DNA of 9,670 nucleotides from an uncultured Peptococcaceae bacterium (GCA_958451915.1 CAUDRX010000083.1:1-9670); one strand, 5' to 3'. Positions 1 to 6,812 are shown, numbered from the stretch's first letter. The notes: a model not told the origin generated them from the sequence alone. Made by a program: numbers and translations.

Positions 1-28
1 GCGTGCGTGCGTGCGTGCGTGCGTGCGT
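1..28. repeat. tetranucleotide tandem repeat (GCGT)7
   Basis: Seven perfect tandem copies of gcgt occupy the first 28 bases and are cut by the window edge, so the true copy number may be larger. On the minus strand the repeat starts 8 codons after the start codon of the gene beginning at position 53. Because the unit is 4 nt, each gain or loss of a unit changes the downstream reading frame. Perfect repetition is directly visible; a phase-variation role is inference. Confidence 0.9.
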
Positions 29-53
29 CAGCAATCTTATCCCATCTCCGCAT
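1..53 (-). CDS. 5' end of an unidentified gene with a repeat tract in its coding region (partial)
   Basis: Only the first 17 codons are in the window, so the product cannot be named. The ATG at 53-51 has a textbook AAAGGAGG Shine-Dalgarno sequence (70-63) with a 9-nt spacer, and a promoter lies just upstream (83-110). The visible peptide begins MRRWDKIAD and then enters Ala-Arg-Thr-His repeats encoded by the GCGT tract. Such a tract reads as the same four-residue cycle in all three frames, so it never creates a stop itself; the frame downstream of it decides whether the gene is on or off. It lies downstream of nudC but has its own signals. The start signals are strong; whether the frame stays open beyond the window cannot be seen. 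Confidence 0.55.
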   Translation of the reverse strand, partial: MRRWDKIADARTHARTH

Positions 54-82
54 AGCCGTCAACCTCCTTTTATATCATGTTC

Positions 83-110
83 AGTATACCAGACTGCGCG
101 CCCATTGCAA
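83..110 (-). promoter_or_regulatory. sigma-A-type promoter for the repeat-containing gene
   Basis: On the minus strand, TTGCAA (110-105) and TATACT (88-83) are separated by 16 nt. Transcription would start near position 76, about 23 nt before the ATG at 53. The match to the consensus is good and the position fits the RBS downstream. Confidence 0.55.
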
Positions 111-147
111 CCTCCATCTTTGAGCGATCCAGTGTGATTTGCCTGCT

Positions 148-963
148 TCACACAGCCTCGCCTTTGCGAAAGGCTTCCATCATCCTGGCGGTCATGCTGA
201 TGCGGTCATCGCTTACGGGCATCTCGCTGCGCGCGACCCAGACGGCTTCGGAAAGTTCTCGCGGCTCGATCCTGACGCTGGAAGCGCCGTCGAGGTCGGC
301 GAAGAAGCCAACGAGGAGCGCATGGGAAAAGCCCCAGGGCTGACTGGTATAGTAGCGGATATTTTTGATGTTAAGGCCGATCTCTTCCATGACCTCACGG
401 CGCACAGCGTCTTCCAGGGTCTCTCCGATCTCCACATAACCGGCGATCAGCGCATGGTTGTGATAAGCACCATAAGCGTAACGCGAGAGCATGATGCGGT
501 CGCCGTCGATGATACCGACGATGACAGCGACAGCGATGTTCGGATAATAGACTCGGCCGCAATGCGGGCAGACGAGGGCGCGCTCATCGTCTTTGTGCGC
601 CAGCGGTGTGGCACAGGCGCCGCAGTAGCGGTTCTCGCTGTACCAGCAGGCGAGATGCAGGCCTGTCATGCCGCCAAAGGCAAGCCACTGCGGCGAGAGG
701 CGGCGCAGCATACGCACGCTGTCGTAATGCAGGTTCGTCGTTTCCGCCAAAGGTGTCTCCGCGAGAAAAAACGCCACCTCTGAGATGCTGAAAAGGTAGC
801 GCAGGCCGCCCGCCTTGACCATCGCATCCGTAAGACGCGGCAGTGTTTCCCCGTCAAAGAGCAGCGCCCGATCGCGAAACGAGAGCAGCACATCCCGCCC
901 GACACGCGGCGCGCGCGGCAGATAGGCGCAGCAATAATCCTTGTCCTCAAACTCATGCAGCAT
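148..963 (-). CDS. nudC: NAD(H) pyrophosphatase / RNA deNADding Nudix hydrolase NudC-like
   Basis: This 271-aa protein has the full NudC layout. An N-terminal region is followed by a zinc ribbon with Cys114, Cys117, Cys132 and Cys135. The Nudix box (residues 175-197) fits G-x5-E-x7-RE-x2-EE-x-G exactly. SQPW (207-210) follows ten residues later and is the NudC-subfamily signature. In this family the enzyme cleaves NADH/NAD+ to NMN(H) and AMP and can remove NAD caps from RNA, with divalent metals bound at the Nudix glutamates. The signature reads SQPWGFS rather than the usual SQPWPFP. I chose the ATG at 963 because AGGAGG (976-971) stands 7 nt before it. An in-frame TTG at 984 would put that SD inside the gene. 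It has its own promoter (999-1027) and follows the terminator of the dnaC operon. Confidence 0.9.
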   Translation of the reverse strand: MLHEFEDKDYCCAYLPRAPRVGRDVLLSFRDRALLFDGETLPRLTDAMVKAGGLRYLFSISEVAFFLAETPLAETTNLHYDSVRMLRRLSPQWLAFGGMTGLHLACWYSENRYCGACATPLAHKDDERALVCPHCGRVYYPNIAVAVIVGIIDGDRIMLSRYAYGAYHNHALIAGYVEIGETLEDAVRREVMEEIGLNIKNIRYYTSQPWGFSHALLVGFFADLDGASSVRIEPRELSEAVWVARSEMPVSDDRISMTARMMEAFRKGEAV

Positions 964-998
964 GACCAGTCCTCCTGTTGTCAAACTATTCTGTTCTC

Positions 999-1027
999 AT
1001 TGTAACGCGAAGGCGCCGCACCGTCCA
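999..1027 (-). promoter_or_regulatory. promoter of nudC
   Basis: On the minus strand, TGGACG (1027-1022), a 17-nt spacer and TACAAT (1004-999) lie between the upstream terminator and the nudC RBS. The predicted start is near 992, giving a ~29-nt leader. The -10 is good and the -35 matches 4 of 6. Confidence 0.5.
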
Positions 1028-1037
1028 GCGCCAGGCA

Positions 1038-1064
1038 TAAAAAAACGGCAGCTGCGCTGCCGTT
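1038..1064 (-). terminator. rho-independent terminator of the sfsA-to-L7/L12-like operon
   Basis: A 9-bp GC-rich perfect stem (1044-1052 with 1056-1064, 3-nt loop) is followed on the minus strand by a run of U residues (complement of the A run at 1040-1045). It starts 7 nt after the stop codon of the 1071-1352 gene, the last of the operon. Confidence 0.85.
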
Positions 1065-1070
1065 CATCCA

Positions 1071-1352
1071 TCACAATTCATCGATCCATCGTTTCGCATC
1101 TTCCAGCGACATACCCGTCGCTTCGCGCACGACCCTGACAGCCGCCACCGCTTTGCCGTCCGCCTTCAGCTGCTGTGCCTGCGCGCGCACGTCCTCCGGC
1201 ACATGCCGGGCCGACAGGTCCTCATGCCCAGTCGCCTGCGCCAACGTATGCACCTGCTCCGAAAGCGCCCGTACCTGCTTTTTCAGCGATGCGATCTCAA
1301 TATAGGCCAGCACCGCCACGATCGCCACGATCATATACATTGTGTATTCCAT
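1071..1352 (-). CDS. small membrane-anchored protein with ribosomal L7/L12-like C-terminal segment
   Basis: The protein has 93 aa. Residues 4-20 are a hydrophobic stretch that would act as a single membrane anchor. Residues 21-40 are charged and heptad-like, compatible with a short coiled coil. Residues 65-93 (from ADGKAVAAVRVVRE to the end) closely resemble the alpha-helical hairpin of the ribosomal L7/L12 C-terminal domain, including the ATG-x-[SG]-L-x-[ED]-AK pattern. The protein is far too short and wrongly built to be a real L7/L12, and the rest of that domain is absent. The start is supported by AAAGGA (1366-1361) about 8 nt before the ATG. It lies 30 nt after dnaC as the last operon gene, directly before a terminator. 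Function unknown; possibly an adaptor that docks a partner at the membrane, which is inference. Confidence 0.75.
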   Translation of the reverse strand: MEYTMYMIVAIVAVLAYIEIASLKKQVRALSEQVHTLAQATGHEDLSARHVPEDVRAQAQQLKADGKAVAAVRVVREATGMSLEDAKRWIDEL

Positions 1353-1382
1353 TGCTGTTTTCCTTTCTCAAGCACCAGGCGC

Positions 1383-2339
1383 TCATATCAGTTCCACATC
1401 GAGGTGTTGCCGCGCTTCGCCGCGGCGCAGGCTTTCAGGCGCTTCCAGGCGGAAGACGGTGGCTTTTTCTGTGATGCGCTCCATAAGGCGGGGATCGTAG
1501 AGGGTCTCGATGTCGTTGAGTTCGAGGTTGGTGTTGAGAACCCAGGACTTGTTGCGGAGATTGCGCTCTTCAATGAGACGGGTGAGCTCATCGATGGCAA
1601 ACTCGGTGCGCGGTTCGGCGCCAAAATCGTCAAGGATGAGGAGGTCACAGTTCTGCAGGAGGTCGAAGGTACGGATGGTCTCTTCGCTGTCCTGTCCGCG
1701 CTCGAACTTGGAGAGGCGGATGAGGTCGAGCAGGTCATCGGTGCGGCGATAGACGACACTCAGCCCGCGATCGATACAGGCATTGGCAATGGCCACAGAA
1801 AGATGGGTCTTGCCGCGACCGACGAAGCCGCGCAGGACGAGGTTGCCCATGGCATGCCCCTCTGCGAGACGGTCGATGAAACGATGGATGCGGCGGAGTT
1901 TTTCCTCCATGCCGGCAGGATCGGTATAGACATCAGTGCGAAAATTTACGAAGGTCTTGCCGCGATATTTCTCCGGCAGGCCGCTGGCGAGATAGGTGGC
2001 TTCGCGGCGCTTGTCAAGCTGACAGACACAAGGCACACCAGGACGTACATAGCCGCGATCCTCGCAGATCGGACAATCCCACTGAGGCTCATAGATGGCG
2101 GCATCAATGCCGTATTTGTCGAGCAGGGCCTGGCGCTCGGCGCGCAGGGCCTGGTAGGTGCGATCGGCTTCATCGAGGCCGACAGGTTCACCGCGCAGGC
2201 TCTTGCGCACGCAGGCCAGGGCATGCGTGTTCATGCGGGCGTCGACTTCGGCGATATCGGGATGGGCCTGGTGCATGGCCTGCACACGGGCCTCGCATTC
2301 CTGTTTTTTCTGTTCACGTTTGGATTCCCATTGTGCCAC
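1383..2339 (-). CDS. dnaC: helicase loader, DnaC/DnaI-like AAA+ ATPase
   Basis: This 318-aa protein matches the DnaC/DnaI/IstB-type AAA+ ATPases that load the replicative helicase on DNA. It has a helical N-terminus, a zinc-binding Cys cluster (Cys89, Cys92, Cys104, Cys106) like that of DnaI-type loaders, Walker A GFVGRGKT (171-178), Walker B LLILDDFG (233-240), a sensor-1 NTN (269-271) and a DPRLMERI motif (282-289) supplying the arginine residues. It is a chromosomal loader rather than an IS21 IstB because it carries the Cys cluster and sits right after a dnaD-family gene. The start is GTG (2339-2337), with GGAGG 8 nt upstream overlapping the end of the dnaD gene; the stop of dnaD lies between SD and start, which suggests translational coupling. 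The symbol is by family and could equally be dnaI. Confidence 0.9.
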   Translation of the reverse strand: MAQWESKREQKKQECEARVQAMHQAHPDIAEVDARMNTHALACVRKSLRGEPVGLDEADRTYQALRAERQALLDKYGIDAAIYEPQWDCPICEDRGYVRPGVPCVCQLDKRREATYLASGLPEKYRGKTFVNFRTDVYTDPAGMEEKLRRIHRFIDRLAEGHAMGNLVLRGFVGRGKTHLSVAIANACIDRGLSVVYRRTDDLLDLIRLSKFERGQDSEETIRTFDLLQNCDLLILDDFGAEPRTEFAIDELTRLIEERNLRNKSWVLNTNLELNDIETLYDPRLMERITEKATVFRLEAPESLRRGEARQHLDVELI

Positions 2340-2342
2340 AGT

Positions 2343-3281
2343 TTATTCCTCCAGATCTGAAAAATCACGCGGGCCTTCCTTGCTCACATAGCGGGTCTGC
2401 GCCCGTTTCTTAGCGGCCGGACGAGCGGTGCGGGTCTGTGCGCGGGCACTCTTCTGCTGCGCGCGATAGACCTCGACCTGATCTCGGCGGGTGATGCCCA
2501 TGCGATGCCATTGCTCGAGGATGGCATCGAGATAGTTCATGCTTGGGTTGTCCGCACCAGTGGTGTCATCGATGGCCATGAGGATAAGCTCATGGCTGAA
2601 ATGCCACTCCTGCGTCCATTTGGCGTAAAGGGCGCGCTGCGGCTCTGTCGGCATGTTGCGCTTGCCCAAAAGGCGCAGGACCTCGCGCACCTTGGTGATC
2701 TCGTAATCGAGGCCCTTGACAAAACTCCTGAGCGAAGGAAGGTCACTGACGCCGGCATTGTGCGCCATCTGTGCAAAGGACAGAAAGCTGTAATGCTGAC
2801 GCTGGTGCGTGTGGTAATAATCATAGATATGATAGCAAAGGTCGCTCGACCAGCCGTAGCGCAGGATGATCTCGCTGATGTCGCGGCGCGCCCTGGCAGA
2901 GAGCAGAATCCCTTTTTCCTTCTCATAGCGTTTGATGACGCTGGTCAGGGTATCGTAGTCGGCTTCCCTGGCAGCATTGCCCTGGGCATCGGCTGCTTCA
3001 GCCGCAGTGGTCTGGCCGAGCATGCGGTCAAAGAGCGGTGCAAAGGAGAGTTCCCCTGTGTCGACGTTGTAGGTGATGAGGCGCTTCTTGACAAGGTCAG
3101 CGGCAGCAGTGCGGGCATAGACGTCGCCGGATGGCACGCCGCGCCCCTCCAGAGAAAAGAGATAGACGATCTCGCCCAGCTCTTCAAAGCTCAGCTCCAG
3201 CGGCGCCATAAGCGCGAGAAAACGCTTTGGCAGCGACACCGAGCCAGCCTGCAAAAACCAGTTCAAAAACTTTGTATCCAT
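2343..3281 (-). CDS. DnaD-domain replication initiation/primosome protein
   Basis: The protein has 312 aa. Its N-terminal ~90 residues look like the winged-helix half of DnaD/DnaB proteins. Residues ~108-165 and ~180-265 look like the helical DnaD domain, ending in Tyr250-x3-Ile254-x3-Trp258 followed by GI (262-263), the conserved signature of this family. The tail from ~278 is rich in Arg/Lys and could bind DNA. Members act in primosome assembly at oriC and restarting forks, recruiting the helicase-loader complex, so placement directly before the loader gene is functionally coherent. The ATG at 3281 has a GGAG a few bases upstream. The next gene starts 3 nt after the stop. B. subtilis DnaD versus DnaB equivalence cannot be decided here. 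Confidence 0.87.
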   Translation of the reverse strand: MDTKFLNWFLQAGSVSLPKRFLALMAPLELSFEELGEIVYLFSLEGRGVPSGDVYARTAAADLVKKRLITYNVDTGELSFAPLFDRMLGQTTAAEAADAQGNAAREADYDTLTSVIKRYEKEKGILLSARARRDISEIILRYGWSSDLCYHIYDYYHTHQRQHYSFLSFAQMAHNAGVSDLPSLRSFVKGLDYEITKVREVLRLLGKRNMPTEPQRALYAKWTQEWHFSHELILMAIDDTTGADNPSMNYLDAILEQWHRMGITRRDQVEVYRAQQKSARAQTRTARPAAKKRAQTRYVSKEGPRDFSDLEE

Positions 3282-3297
3282 ACTTCACTCCGACTTT

Positions 3298-4110
3298 CTA
3301 TTGGATCACGCCCGACACACGCACGTTCACCTGACGCACCGGCACGCCGGTGATGGCTTCCACCTCTTCCATGACCTTCTCCTGAAAGGCCAGGACGCTC
3401 TTTTGAATGGCGGTGCCATAGCGCACGCGGCTCTCCATCTGGATGATGGCACCGAGCTCAGTCGTACGCACGGTGATGCGTGGATTGGGTCCGAAAAGGG
3501 CTGTTTCCATGGCGATATGCCGCACCACGCCGGTAAAGACGTGCTCCGAGATGACGACTTTGCCGAGCTGGGAAAAGGCAGGCCGCACGATGGATTTTTC
3601 GTTGACGCGGTCTTCCTTGTCGCCGCTGCGGCGTTTAAAGAAGCCGATGACCGGTGCGATCCAGGCCGTCGGCAAATCCTTGCGCACCTCGATCGCTGGC
3701 AGCGGGATGACATGCTTGCCTTCTTTTCTCATCTCTTTGGCGGTAGCGATCTCTTCCTCTGTGGCCACATCCTGGATAAAGATCACCTGCTTCACCGGCG
3801 GCAGATTGAGCGCGCCGACAATGCGGTCGATCATGTGCTCAGAAGTACCCAGGATGAGCAGCCGTTTGACACGGTAGCGGGCCAGCGCCCGACGCACACT
3901 CTCTGCATGGGCCTGATCGAGAAAAATGGCGCGCTTGACAGCGGCGACCATCGTCGGCTCACTCTTGGCTGAAATGCCGGCAAGCTTTTTGCCATTATGG
4001 ATGAGCAGCCCATCATCGATGATAAAGCTGATCTGTAATTCATCTGCGAGCTCCGTGGCATGGTGGCTCTTACCGGTGCCACTCGGCCCGACCAGGGCAT
4101 AGATCTCCAT
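3298..4110 (-). CDS. P-loop ATPase fused to an Asp23/Gls24 domain
   Basis: The protein has 270 aa. The N-terminal half begins with a beta strand and Walker A GPSGTGKS, then hydrophobic strands (IIDDGLLI and RLLILG) typical of a P-loop NTPase fold; no nucleotide-kinase family is recognisable. After a charged linker (~150-170), the last ~100 residues form an Asp23/Gls24 domain (DUF322): GKVVISEHVF, an ESRVRYGTAI strand-helix segment, and the closing TGVPVRQVNVRVSGV. Asp23-family proteins are small envelope-stress or membrane-anchoring proteins and normally stand alone, so the fusion is unusual. Two ATGs are adjacent (4113 and 4110); I chose the second because AAGGAGG ends 6 nt before it and only 3 nt before the first. 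The RBS directly follows the sfsA stop, and dnaD follows after 16 nt. The role is unknown; operon position hints at a link to replication or envelope status. Confidence 0.8.
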   Translation of the reverse strand: MEIYALVGPSGTGKSHHATELADELQISFIIDDGLLIHNGKKLAGISAKSEPTMVAAVKRAIFLDQAHAESVRRALARYRVKRLLILGTSEHMIDRIVGALNLPPVKQVIFIQDVATEEEIATAKEMRKEGKHVIPLPAIEVRKDLPTAWIAPVIGFFKRRSGDKEDRVNEKSIVRPAFSQLGKVVISEHVFTGVVRHIAMETALFGPNPRITVRTTELGAIIQMESRVRYGTAIQKSVLAFQEKVMEEVEAITGVPVRQVNVRVSGVIQ

Positions 4111-4122
4111 CATACTCCTCCT

Positions 4123-4818
4123 TTATCTCAGCGGCCGTTCGCCCTTGAAATGTACAGCTGGCGGAACGATCTCCGCCGCAAAAGCGCGCACCATCATGCC
4201 TTCATCGATGGCAGACTGCATCGTCTCCGCAAAGGCAGGATCGTTTGCCGCATTAAAACCCACGTCGATGACCGGCTGTCCCATTGTCACGAAGAAAACA
4301 CCCGTCTGCCAGCCTTCCCGGCGCAAGGCCAGAAGTGTCTCCACGTGACGGCGGCCGCGTTCAGTCGGCGCATCGGGAAAGAGCGCGCGGCCAGCAAGCA
4401 CATAGTTCACCGACTTGACCTCCACGAGCCAGCGCTGATCATCCTGCGTGAAGGCCAGATCAAAGCGGCTCCGGCCGATCTTTTTTTCGCGCACGATGCT
4501 GGTGCAGTGTTCAAACCCAGCGATCTTTCCCGCCGCCAGCCACTCAGCCATGAAATCATTGGCCCAGGCAGCAACGAGACAGACCCAATGCCCTTCATAG
4601 GACACCGCCAGAAGGTCCCAGGCTGTCTTGCGCGCCGGATTGACCGCCGGGCGGATGAGACAGGGCACCCCTGCAAGCAAAAGTTCCGGCATACGACCGG
4701 TGTTGGCCACATGGGCCTGCACCGTCTCGCCATTTTCTAAAAGGATCTCTGCGATAAAGCGGTTCACGCGGCGGATAAAGCGCGCGGTCACCGCATGTTC
4801 AAAATGTTCTTTTTCCAT
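4123..4818 (-). CDS. sfsA: SfsA family protein (sugar fermentation stimulation protein)
   Basis: At 231 aa the protein has SfsA length. Conserved landmarks are the ARFIRRVNRF start (residues 12-21), the VANTGRMPELL motif (38-48) in the position of the family's PNTGSM, SRFDLAF (117-123), the VEVKSVNYV core (132-140) and ALFPDAPTERGRRHVETL (145-162). The D-...-E-x-K arrangement resembles PD-(D/E)xK nucleases, and family members are reported to bind DNA; the biological role is not firmly known. The ATG at 4818 starts the conserved fold. An in-frame GTG at 4890 would add 24 unconserved residues spanning the promoter. There is no Shine-Dalgarno before 4818, but TATAAT ends 6 nt upstream, so the message may be leaderless. 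It is the first gene of a five-gene unit. Confidence 0.9.
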   Translation of the reverse strand: MEKEHFEHAVTARFIRRVNRFIAEILLENGETVQAHVANTGRMPELLLAGVPCLIRPAVNPARKTAWDLLAVSYEGHWVCLVAAWANDFMAEWLAAGKIAGFEHCTSIVREKKIGRSRFDLAFTQDDQRWLVEVKSVNYVLAGRALFPDAPTERGRRHVETLLALRREGWQTGVFFVTMGQPVIDVGFNAANDPAFAETMQSAIDEGMMVRAFAAEIVPPAVHFKGERPLR

Positions 4819-4824
4819 GCGTTC

Positions 4825-4853
4825 ATTATAGCCGAAAACGCCGCGTATGCAAA
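4825..4853 (-). promoter_or_regulatory. promoter of sfsA and the downstream replication operon
   Basis: On the minus strand, TTTGCA (4853-4848), a 17-nt spacer and a perfect TATAAT (4830-4825). The usual 6-7 nt discriminator would put +1 at or within a base of the A of the sfsA ATG (4818). No other promoter of similar quality was noticed within the unit. Confidence 0.65.
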
Positions 4854-4906
4854 CTGCTTCGCTGAGAGAATGTGATCGGCGCGCGTTCACTCACGCCAGA
4901 GAGAAC

Positions 4907-4945
4907 AAAAACTGCCATGAGAAACGATCCATTTCTCATGGCAGT
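4907..4945 (-). terminator. rho-independent terminator of yerC-thrC
   Basis: A perfect 14-bp stem (4911-4924 with 4932-4945, 7-nt loop) is followed on the minus strand by a five-U run (complement of 4907-4911). It lies about 55 nt after the thrC stop and before the sfsA promoter, separating the two units. Confidence 0.85.
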
Positions 4946-4999
4946 CTGTCACTTCACGCCCTGCAGGAGAAGCACACTGTATGATCGCACACGGGCCAC

Positions 5000-6487
5000 T
5001 CAGCGGCGGCTCTTGATCACGCCCAGCACTGCGTCATTGATCCCGGCAGCGGTGATGACGCGGCGTTCGCGCTTTGCCTTGGCAGTCAGATCGGCAAGCG
5101 CACGATGCACCGTCACGCCGGTCTTTTCGGAAAGGGTCGTGAGAAGATCGAGGTCGCTCGCACTGCTGGCTTCGCCGTTCACCGCTTCCCAGACAGCACC
5201 GACAAACTTGTAAGGGTTTGCCGTGGAATCGACGACCATCACACGACCATCATCGTTCGCTTCGGCGACACCGACCGCCACAGCGGTGTGGGTGTCGAGA
5301 AGATAACCGTCTCTGGCATAAATATCGCCGATGATGGCGAGGGTGCCGGCTTCATCCACAGAGCCGCTGGAAAGGACAGCGTCCATGTTCGCGCGCACCT
5401 TATCGGAAACGCTGTAGCGGCCGTTCTCACTGAGCGCCTGCATATCTGCGGCAACAGCGGCACCATCACGGTCACTCATGAAATAGAGGAAGCGCTCCAG
5501 ATTCGAGGAAACCAGGATATCCATGGAAGGGCTGTTGGTCTTCATGAACGGACGGTTGGCATCATAAACGCCGCTGCGGATGAAATCGTCGAGGACATCG
5601 TTGGCATTGGAAGCACAGACGAGCCTGCCCACCGGCAACCCCATCTCCCGCGCGAACCAGCCGGCAAGGATGTTGCCGAAATTGCCAGTCGGTACGGTAA
5701 AGTCGATCGTATCACCGAACGCGATCCCGCCCTTGCGCACGAGCTGCATGTAAGCAGCGAAATAGTAGACGATCTGCGGCAGCAGCCGGCCCCAATTGAT
5801 GGAGTTGGCCGAGGAGAACTGACAGCCCAGTGCATCAATGTCAGCGAGCAGCGCCTTGTTGGCAAAAGCTTCCTTGACCGCGCGCTGACAATCGTCAAAA
5901 TTGCCCTTGACGGCGAAGGTGTAGGTATTGGTGCCGCCGGTGGTGAGCATCTGCAGCTCCTGGACTTCGCTGACACCGCCGTCCGGATAGAAACAGATGA
6001 TGGACGTGCCGTCCACATCCTTGAAACCTTCCAGGGCCGCTTTGCCAGTATCACCGGAAGTCGCCACGAGGATCACGACTTCTTTGTCAACACCGGTCTT
6101 GCGCATCGAATGCACCAGGAGATGTGGCAAAAGCTGCAGCGCCATGTCCTTGAAAGCTGCCGTTGGCCCGTGCCAGAGCTCCAGCGCATAGAGGCGGTCG
6201 TGGATCTTCACCACCGGTGCCACCTCAGCATCGTCAAAGCTGGCGGCATCGTAAGCCGCTTCCACCATCCCGCTGATCTCTTCTGCTGAAAAATCTTCCA
6301 GATAGAGCGCCAGAATGGCTTTCGCCAGATCCTGATAGCTCAGGTCCTGCCAGGTGTGCAGGGTCTGTGTATCGACCACCGGGATCGTCTCCGGCACATA
6401 GAGCCCGCCCTGCGGCACCATACCGCGAACGATGGCTTCTGCGGCCTGGACACTGTCTGCGTTATCTCTTGTACTGATATATCTCAT
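5000..6487 (-). CDS. thrC: threonine synthase
   Basis: This PLP enzyme converts O-phospho-homoserine to threonine and phosphate, the last step of threonine synthesis. The 495-aa length and N-terminus (MRYISTRDN) fit the long E. coli/yeast-type class rather than the short plant/Bacillus class. Lys113 in HGPTAAFKDMALQ is the PLP Schiff-base lysine. SGDTGKA (144-150), SANSINWGR (226-234) and PTGNFGN (266-272) are the phosphate/PLP and substrate-binding segments of the family. The ATG at 6487 lies 2 nt after the stop of the regulator gene, with an AAGGA-like SD inside that gene, so translation is probably coupled. A strong terminator follows. No T-box or threonine attenuator was seen in front; control probably comes from the shared promoter at 6839-6867. 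Confidence 0.95.
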   Translation of the reverse strand: MRYISTRDNADSVQAAEAIVRGMVPQGGLYVPETIPVVDTQTLHTWQDLSYQDLAKAILALYLEDFSAEEISGMVEAAYDAASFDDAEVAPVVKIHDRLYALELWHGPTAAFKDMALQLLPHLLVHSMRKTGVDKEVVILVATSGDTGKAALEGFKDVDGTSIICFYPDGGVSEVQELQMLTTGGTNTYTFAVKGNFDDCQRAVKEAFANKALLADIDALGCQFSSANSINWGRLLPQIVYYFAAYMQLVRKGGIAFGDTIDFTVPTGNFGNILAGWFAREMGLPVGRLVCASNANDVLDDFIRSGVYDANRPFMKTNSPSMDILVSSNLERFLYFMSDRDGAAVAADMQALSENGRYSVSDKVRANMDAVLSSGSVDEAGTLAIIGDIYARDGYLLDTHTAVAVGVAEANDDGRVMVVDSTANPYKFVGAVWEAVNGEASSASDLDLLTTLSEKTGVTVHRALADLTAKAKRERRVITAAGINDAVLGVIKSRR

Positions 6488-6489
6488 GC

Positions 6490-6798
6490 TTATTGTTCAT
6501 CCTTTTCTTTTTCTTTTAATCGCTCCAAGACGAGCTTGTATCCGTCTGATCCATAGTTCAGGCATTTCTTGACGCGGCTGATCGTCGCCGTACTGGCGCC
6601 GGTCACTTCAGCGATATGGGTGTAAGTCTGTTCCGCATCGAGCATCTTCGCCACTTCCAGGCGCTGGGCGATGGCATTGAGCTCACCCACCGTGCAGATA
6701 TCCTCGAAGAAGCGATAATACTCTTCACGCGTGTGCACCAGCGCGAGCGCTTCAAAAAAACCATCGATCATTTCGTTTTCAATATTAGGTTTGTACAT
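6490..6798 (-). CDS. yerC: YerC/YecD family TrpR-like transcriptional regulator
   Basis: At 102 aa this is an all-helical protein of the TrpR-repressor superfamily, YerC/YecD branch. Residues 24-57 (REEYYRFFEDICTVGELNAI and onward) form the dimerising helices typical of the branch. The helix-turn-helix lies at about 58-80 (TYTHIAEVTGASTATISRVK), followed by the CLNYGSDGY segment. The effector and targets of YerC proteins are generally unknown. The ATG at 6798 has an AGAGG SD with a 6-nt spacer. The gene is promoter-proximal to thrC with a 2-nt gap, suggesting that it may respond to amino-acid status, which is inference. An AT-rich inverted repeat in the leader (6813-6828) could be an autoregulatory site. 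Confidence 0.9.
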   Translation of the reverse strand: MYKPNIENEMIDGFFEALALVHTREEYYRFFEDICTVGELNAIAQRLEVAKMLDAEQTYTHIAEVTGASTATISRVKKCLNYGSDGYKLVLERLKEKEKDEQ

Positions 6799-6812
6799 CG
6801 CTGGCCTCTTTC

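Noticed and set aside
964..984. Longer nudC start at TTG 984
   Set aside because: The AGGAGG that fits the ATG at 963 would fall inside the coding sequence.
1203..2360. Long plus-strand open frame (385 codons) opposite the helicase loader gene
   Set aside because: It is antisense to a fully recognisable DnaC/DnaI protein, lacks an RBS and shows no known domain; GC-rich genes commonly give open antisense frames.
2505..3353. Plus-strand open frame (282 codons) opposite the dnaD gene
   Set aside because: Antisense of a gene with clear family motifs; no RBS or family resemblance.
4819..4890. Longer sfsA start at GTG 4890
   Set aside because: The extension carries no conserved SfsA sequence, has no RBS and overlaps the promoter.
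5105..6289. Long plus-strand open frame (394 codons) opposite thrC
   Set aside because: It mirrors thrC codons, its composition looks like a reverse translation of the sense frame, and no start signals were seen.
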